Shown here one piece after another: positions 58,590 through 64,000 of a stretch of DNA of 64,000 nucleotides (position 1 is the stretch's first letter; every line of letters starts with the position of its first letter). A program made the position numbers and the translations under genes. The notes under the pieces were generated by a model. It ran no database searches and was not told the DNA's origin. It saw nothing but the letters and a program-made list of their open reading frames with translations. The DNA lies in NCBI GenBank assembly GCA_002007465.1, contig LNAC01000278.1:880286-944285 (forward strand), read 5' to 3'. This DNA is from Ailurus styani (taxonomy: Eukaryota > Chordata > Mammalia > Carnivora > Ailuridae).

Positions 58590-59115
58590 TGTTGCTTTGA
58601 TTATACCAAGCTCCTGCTTAACAAAAACTTAAGGGATCTACCCCTGATCTAAAGCCCAAATGCCTCTTTGGGCACAGTCCTCCTTGCAGTCTGACTCCAG
58701 TTATTTTTCTAGCTTCACCTCAAGGTCAAGGCCCTGCTTTACCCTGCCTGTGTTATCTATGTCCATAGCATATTACTAATTCTCTTACTGGGACGATGGT
58801 GAAACTCTACCCACCTTTCAATGCTCAGGTCAAGACCCAACACCTCCAGAAAGCCTCACCTAACTGAAAGAAAGACATTGTCATTTCTTCCCCTTACCTG
58901 CCTTAGCATTTATTATTTGATAGCGATACATAATGTAGTGCTTTCATAGAAATTCTTTATTCCAGTTGTTCATGTCTCATCTACACAGCAGGCTCTCTGC
59001 TCATGAAAAGCAGGGATTGTGTTGGATTTTCTTTACATTTTCCTCAAAGCTGGCTTAGTGTTTTGTATTGTGTGGCAACTTAGTAACAATTTCTTACTGA
59101 TGCTGATGCAGGAAA
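58590..59115 (+). mobile_element. L2 LINE 3' fragment, plus
   Basis: 'TCTAAAGCCCAAATGCCTC', 'TTGCAGTCTGACTCCAGTTA', 'CTCAGGTCAAGACCCAACAC' and 'GAAAAGCAGGGATTGTGTTG' give the L2 order. Confidence 0.8.
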
Positions 59116-61314
59116 TATGATTAATGATGACTAGTTCACACAACCATGATTTGGACTGAGGAAAAACATGTATTATTCCCTTTCTTGGTAGAGAAGGTAC
59201 TGGAACTTTTCCCTGTACTTTTAAGCCAATTCAGGACATAATGCTTCCTACTCAGCTTGGAAATAAAAAGACTGAGTCTGGTCAAAAAAGTTGATCTGCT
59301 AGTAGACCTGTGTGAGAGGTAGATGTCTCTTGCTGATTAAATTCTGAGAAACAGAAGCAAGCAAAACCATTTAAAAAGCAAGCAGTGACAAAGCAGTGTT
59401 GTTTTGAGCACATCTTAAAAAATAAAAAAGGTCATTTCAGGTTCTCCAAATAGTGTGTACTGTGCAAATACTACAGTCTCTCTATAGGTACTAGAAATGT
59501 TATCATAGTATCTTCAAATCCATAAACCTTTCTAAATGACACTGTCCTTACCTCCAGCCCTGGCTTAAATGCTAGTCCTCTGTGAACTATGTAAATGATC
59601 TGCAGAAGCTCTCCAGGAAGAGAATCAGGTCAAGGTGCTAGAAACAGTGCCAGAGCTGATATTCAGCAGAAAGCCCTAGGGCAGTAGTCTTGCGTGGTTA
59701 TGAGATTTGCTCTGATTGGCTGCTTCCCATTCTTTAACTATTTTGAATATCATCGCTGGACAAAGAGACCAGCACTGGAAGTTTGGGAAGTTCTATTTGG
59801 TAGGAGCCCAGAGCACCACTGGGAGAATGACAGATGAGGAAGGCAACATAGGTAAGGACCAGAACTTGAAGGAATTCAGATCAACCATTTGGGCTGATAA
59901 TCCATAGAAAATTGTTAAGGCAAAAATTAGTATTGAGCACATTTTCAAAAGGTGAGTGATACCAGGTAATAGAATTTTATAATGTATTGAGTGAGATGAT
60001 AAAGTCTTGAACCAAGAACTTGGCATTGATAATGGATAAGAGGAGATAGATGTAAAAAGTATAATTTTTAAGCAAAATTGACTAGATTTATGATTGGATG
60101 GAAGTAATGGGGGGAAAAGTGTCAAGAGGAGTCATAATCTGAAATATGAATTTTCTAATTGAGCGTATGTGCCAAGAATACATGAAAGTTTCATGTTTGT
60201 TTTCCCTCTCTTACCTCAAAGTTCAGGGAATAAGTTGTGCTTGATCATACAAAATACACAAGCAGAACAGTTGAATGTGAGGCTGCTGGCAACTCTTGAA
60301 AATTGTGGTCACCTGATTTGACTACATTTTAGTGCAGTGAGTCTACATAAGAACAACTTCTTTAATATTGCGTGAGTTCAGTTTGCCATGGCTGAAGCAG
60401 ATATGGAGAAGGTTCTGAAGGCTGATGGCAACTATGAAAACAGAAGCCAGATGCTTTTAGATGAGGCCATCTCCAAACCATCCCACAGGACATCATTTTT
60501 TTCCACAGTAGTTGAACCCCGGGGGTCATTGGGATTGTGACAGCTTCTTTGGGTCTTTACCCACATATGAGGCAGTCAGGATGGGAATGGAGAGCAACAC
60601 ACAAGTCTGGGAAGCCCCAGAGGAGAGTCTCTGAGTTACATCCTCAAGATGGAGCAGATAATCTCCTGGGTTTGCAGGCGAGAAAATAGAAGAAGATGGA
60701 TTTTATGAATATCCATCATCAGTCTTATCCATTGTCATATCCCTTATGACTGCCTTCTTTAATCATTCCTTAATTTTGCTTGTCTAAGTAAAGGAAAATA
60801 TAATAAACCACAATCTGAAAAGTTAGTAGACTTTTATATTTCGTCTAGATTTTGGATCTTCAACTTTATAACTCAGGATTTTATTTTGAATGATAGTTCT
60901 TCAAAATAGCAGCAATTTCTTCACTTGATGAGGACCAAGACTATAGTATCTTTACAGTTTTAAAAATAAACTGTTCTTTGGACCTGCAAAGAAATATTCA
61001 GATGTCATAACCTGAAAATGCTTCAGAATTTTCCCACACTCTAACAAATCCCTAAACAGCCAAATGGATATGCACCAACATTTCTAGATCCCCCTGGGAG
61101 TACATTTGAGAATGCTTAGTACTGAAGAAAATGTTAGGGAAATATATACACATTCAAAAAATAGGGGTTTACACCAAAAGAGCTCTCCTGCCAACACAAG
61201 AAAAGTATCTCAAGTATAACATGATAATATACATGATAAATTATTTATACAATACAGAGAACAGTATAATCTAGACTTCTTGCCCACAAGTTAACATTTT
61301 TATTTTATTAAGAT
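59116..61314. other. Mostly unique non-coding stretch
   Basis: No repeat that I can name and no exon chain. A small ATG frame at 60.39 kb is described separately. Confidence 0.45.
60388..60540 (+). pseudogene. 50-codon ATG frame, possible coding relic
   Basis: The ATG stands in a good context (GCCATGG). The first 27 residues have ordinary coding-like composition (ADMEKVLKADG, ENRSQMLLDEAI). After that come Ser/Phe-rich residues and a stop. There is no obvious splice donor within it and no poly-A signal directly after; an AATAAA-like string lies further on, near 60,802. I do not recognise it. It may be a 5' relic of a retrocopy or chance. Confidence 0.2.
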
Positions 61315-61570
61315 GTTTACAGAAACAAAACAAATGAGCAAAGGGGAAAAAAAGGAGAGAGAGAAAGACAAACCAAGAAACAGGCTCTTAACTATGGAGA
61401 ACAATCTGACGGTTATTGGAGAGGAGGTGGGGGTGTTGGGTAAAATGGGTGATGGGGATTAAGGAGTGCACTTGTCATGAGAACACCTGGTGTTGTATGG
61501 AAGCGTTGAATCACCATATTGTTCACCTGAAACTAATATAATGCTATGCTAACTGTACTGGGTTTTTAAA
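61315..61570 (+). mobile_element. Carnivore L1 3' end, plus, 5'-truncated
   Basis: 'GAGAACAATCTGACGGTTAT', 'GGGTGATGGGGATTAAGGAG', 'GCACTTGTCATGAGAACACC' and 'CACCTGAAACTAATATAATG' match the carnivore-specific L1 3' untranslated region. Only the tail is present. Confidence 0.85.
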
Positions 61571-61689
61571 AAGATGTTTAAGACAACAACAAAACAAGAA
61601 AATTGCATCTCTATTTGGTGAATGGAAAACACATATTTCTATTCTATCTTTACTGCAAGCAAGACAAAGCAATAAAAATATCTCAATTT

Positions 61690-61897
61690 GGGAGGACCTG
61701 GGTGGCTCAGTTAGTTAAGCCTCTGCCTTCAGCTCAGGTTATGATTCCAGGAACCTGGGATCAAACCCATCATTGGGCTTCCTGCTAAGTGAGGGGGGGG
61801 CGGGGGGGGGATTCTGCTTCTCCCTCTCCCTCTGCCTCTCCTCCCTGCTTGTGTTCTCTCTCAAATAAATAAATCTTTTAAATAAATAAGTAAATAA
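61690..61897 (+). mobile_element. CAN SINE, plus, with internal poly-G tract
   Basis: The head is 'GGTGGCTCAGTTAGTTAAGC' and the tail (A-rich, (AAAT)n) continues to about 61,905. Positions 61,793-61,810 read eight Gs, one C and nine Gs in place of the usual 'CAGCAGGGAGTCTGCTTC' segment. Confidence 0.9.
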
Positions 61898-62983
61898 ATA
61901 AATATTAATTTCTTTTGTCCCTCCCTCTGTTAGGCTTATCTTAGTCACACCCAATCCCAGCATGAGCCCAACTAGATCATTCTCCTGCTTACTCCTAAGC
62001 TGCTGAACACCAATGGAAAGCATCACCCACATTGGACATAGGTACTATTATAAATTCTTTGCTGCTTCCTCATCGGAAGTACAATCTAGAAAGCTAGTTC
62101 TATCTGTAACAATTATTTCACACTTCACTCTCCTCAAACATCTGATCTACTCCTCCATGCCTTACTGAAAGGGGATGGCTTTGGATAAGATTTCATTACA
62201 GAAAACACAAGCAAATCATGACCAAAATCATGAAAGTCTTTTGTCAGGGAACATGAAGCGGTTATAAAGGTTGTCCAAAAAGTAAATATAGAAGGATAGG
62301 CAAGAAAATGAGAAAAACAAAAATGACAGGAGCAATATGGCCCTCCCAGTTATCAAACAAACTAGAAATCTTCTGTAATTGAATAATGTAGACTTGGTGA
62401 AATAGATAATACACCAATGGCACAGGCCAGAGACCACATATAGGAATATAAGATAAGATAAAGGTAGCATTTCAAAACACAGAGGGAAAGGATAGAATAG
62501 TTGACAAATGTTGTTGGAAAAATTGGCTATCCATTTGGAAAAGATAAAGCTTTATCTCCACTTCTCACCAATTCAAAAAAAAATGGATAGATTTTAAGAG
62601 CCGTATATTAAATACAAAGCAAAATTATAAAAGTACTAAGCAGACATGGGAGAGTGTTTATAATTTTTATGATGGGAAAGATCTCACAAAGCAAGACTTA
62701 AAACAAAGAAACAACAAAAAATTTTGACAAACTGTCACCCTGTGTACCCATGGACATAGCTTTAAGGAAGTCAATCTGGTAATACCTATCAAAATGTTCC
62801 TATCCATTTCAAGATTCTCTTCCTTAAAAATATTCACATATGCACAAAGATGTTCATTGTAGCAGTCTTTGAAACAATAAAATACTAGAGATGCGCTCAC
62901 TCTTCTACAATAGAGGAATACTTTAAATCATAGTACATTCATGCAATATGAAAGCTACAAACCTATCAAAAAATTGAGGTGGA

Positions 62984-63176
62984 GGGCGCCTGGGTGGCTC
63001 AGTGGGTTAAAGCCTCTGCTTTCGGCTCAGGTCATGATCTCAGGGTCCTGGGATTGAGGCCCGCATCAGGCTCCCTGCTCAGCGGGGAGCCTGCTTCCCC
63101 CTCTCTCTCTGCCTGCCTCTCTGCCTCCTTGTGATCTCTCTCCCTCTGTGAAATAAATAAATAAAATCTTAAAAAA
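62984..63176 (+). mobile_element. CAN SINE, plus, young subtype, inside the L1
   Basis: Target duplication AAAATTGAGGTGGA at 62,970-62,983 and about 63,177-63,189. Intact GGCGCCTGGGTGGCTCAGTG head and A tail. Confidence 0.95.
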
Positions 63177-63314
63177 AAATTGAGGTGGATTATAATGTAT
63201 TGACATAAAAATACCTTCCAACAGAGAGAGAGGGGGGAAAAAAATCAAATTTTAGGGCAGTAGAATCAGTATGCTCACATTTACAAAAAATATCAAAACA
63301 AACAATTTTCTGCA

Positions 63315-63339
63315 TGTGTGTGTGTGTGTGTGTGTGTAT
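63315..63339. repeat. (TG)n dinucleotide run
   Basis: About 12 units. Confidence 0.95.
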
Positions 63340-63497
63340 AAATGCATAGAAAACATTTTCAAAGGATACACGTCAAATTGTTAATTCCCAGTACTCCTGT
63401 GAGTTGGGAAATTCAATTTGGAAAGATGGCAGGTATTTTAGCTTTTACTAGAATTACCTCTGCCTTGTTTGAATTTATTACATTGAACATATATTTT

Positions 63498-63680
63498 ATT
63501 TTTTTAAGACTTTACTTATTTATTTGACAGAGAGAGAGAAAGAGCACAAGCAGGGGATGAGTGGCAGGGAGAGGGAGAAGCAGGCTCCCCACTGAGCAGG
63601 GAGCCTGACATGGGGTTTGATCCCAGGATCAAACTTGTACTTGTGCTTTCTCTCTCTCAAATAAGTAAATCTTTAACGAA
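63498..63680. mobile_element. Fold-back CAN SINE (minus body joined to plus tail)
   Basis: 63,498-63,629 is a minus-strand SINE from tail to mid-body. At about 63,630 it turns into a plus-strand SINE tail ('CTTGTGCTTTCTCTCTCTCA', then AAATAAGTAAATCTTT). The turn sits on TTTGATCC-CA-GGATCAAA, an 8-base stem with a 2-base loop. Confidence 0.8.
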
Positions 63681-63904
63681 ATAAAAAAGAATAGAAATTA
63701 TCAGAGCCCATTGCACATAACAAAGGCAAACATCGTTGCCTTAAACTATCGCTTTCTGAAAACTTTGCTTCAATTGTATGTGTGTAGAGCACAAGATGAT
63801 CAGATCCATTAATTCTTGCAATCATGGAATCTTGTACATGTTTATTTAATTGTCTTAAAGTCATTTTGAAAAGTACTCTTGAATTTATGAGCGTAATTTT
63901 ATTC

Positions 63905-64000
63905 TTTATTTTTTAAAATTTTTAAAAGATTTATTTATTTATTTTAGCAGGGGGATGGATGAGCGGAGGTGGGGGACACAGAGAGGGAGAGGGAGAAGCA
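63905..64000 (-). mobile_element. CAN SINE, minus, cut by the window edge
   Basis: The tail complement 'TTAAAAGATTTATTTATTTA' and the GA-rich body 'GAGAGGGAGAGGGAGAAGCA' are visible; the head lies beyond the window. Confidence 0.88.

Larger units (their letters stand above)
62215..63495 (+). mobile_element. Old L1 LINE 3' half, plus (L1M type), with nested SINE
   Basis: Degenerate ORF2 DNA ('GGAGCAATATGGCCCTCCCA', 'AAATTGGCTATCCATTTGGA', 'GATGTTCATTGTAGCAGTC') is followed by a 3' untranslated region that includes a (TG)n run. All frames are broken. Confidence 0.75.

Noticed and set aside
1..64000. CRISPR array, prokaryotic operon, tRNA or rRNA genes
   Set aside because: There are no spaced identical repeats. 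The only tRNA-like sequences are SINE heads, and the whole window has mammalian repeat content.

Overview
This window is non-coding nuclear DNA from a caniform carnivore, most likely a mustelid (ferret, mink, otter or badger type). The main evidence is about 27 tRNA-derived carnivore SINEs (CAN/SINEC type, head reading GGGTGGCTCAGTGGGTTAA or its complement). Many have intact target-site duplications, and the youngest belong to the 'GTGGGTTAAAGCCTCTGCC' subtype that I associate with mustelids. L1 and L2 LINEs, MIRs, MLT1, MER5A-like and other hAT elements, (CA)n, (CTTT)n and (ATT)n arrays, and two runs of N are also typical of a draft mammalian assembly. I found no complete protein-coding gene. 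Almost every open frame comes from a SINE, a LINE, a microsatellite or an N run.

Layout. 1-3.1 kb is AT-rich sequence with one SINE and MIR fragments. 3.1-3.7 kb is a CpG-rich block that is mostly an N gap; its two visible edges (135 bases and 21 bases) are identical to the edges of a CpG island at 14.1-14.9 kb. 3.7-6.1 kb holds two diverged copies of one non-coding unit. 6.6-11.9 kb holds a hAT MITE and an old plus-strand L1, which carries a hAT MITE that itself carries a SINE. 11.9-13.2 kb and 15.6-17.2 kb are collinear, diverged direct repeats that flank the CpG island. The island contains the only plausible gene start: a minus-strand ATG followed 13 bases later by a strong splice donor, with the rest of the exon hidden in N. 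If it is real, the 14.5 to 1 kb side is the start of its first intron. 17.2-33 kb is unique sequence with scattered L2, MIR and SINEs. 33.9-37.0 kb resembles a decayed ERV-L-class provirus broken by another repeat. 37-49 kb is mixed hAT, MIR, L2, SINE and MLT1. 49.3-53.6 kb is old repeat-like sequence. 54-61 kb is mostly unique and L2-rich. 61.3-64.0 kb holds two L1 tails and several SINEs, one of them a fold-back.

Nothing here amounts to a new biological system. The most useful observations are the near-identical promoter/first-exon segment present twice 11.2 kb apart, and the older duplicated units around it. Together they suggest a locus that has duplicated repeatedly, or a misassembly centred on the CpG island. 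Repeat family names are from memory of consensus sequences and were not searched.
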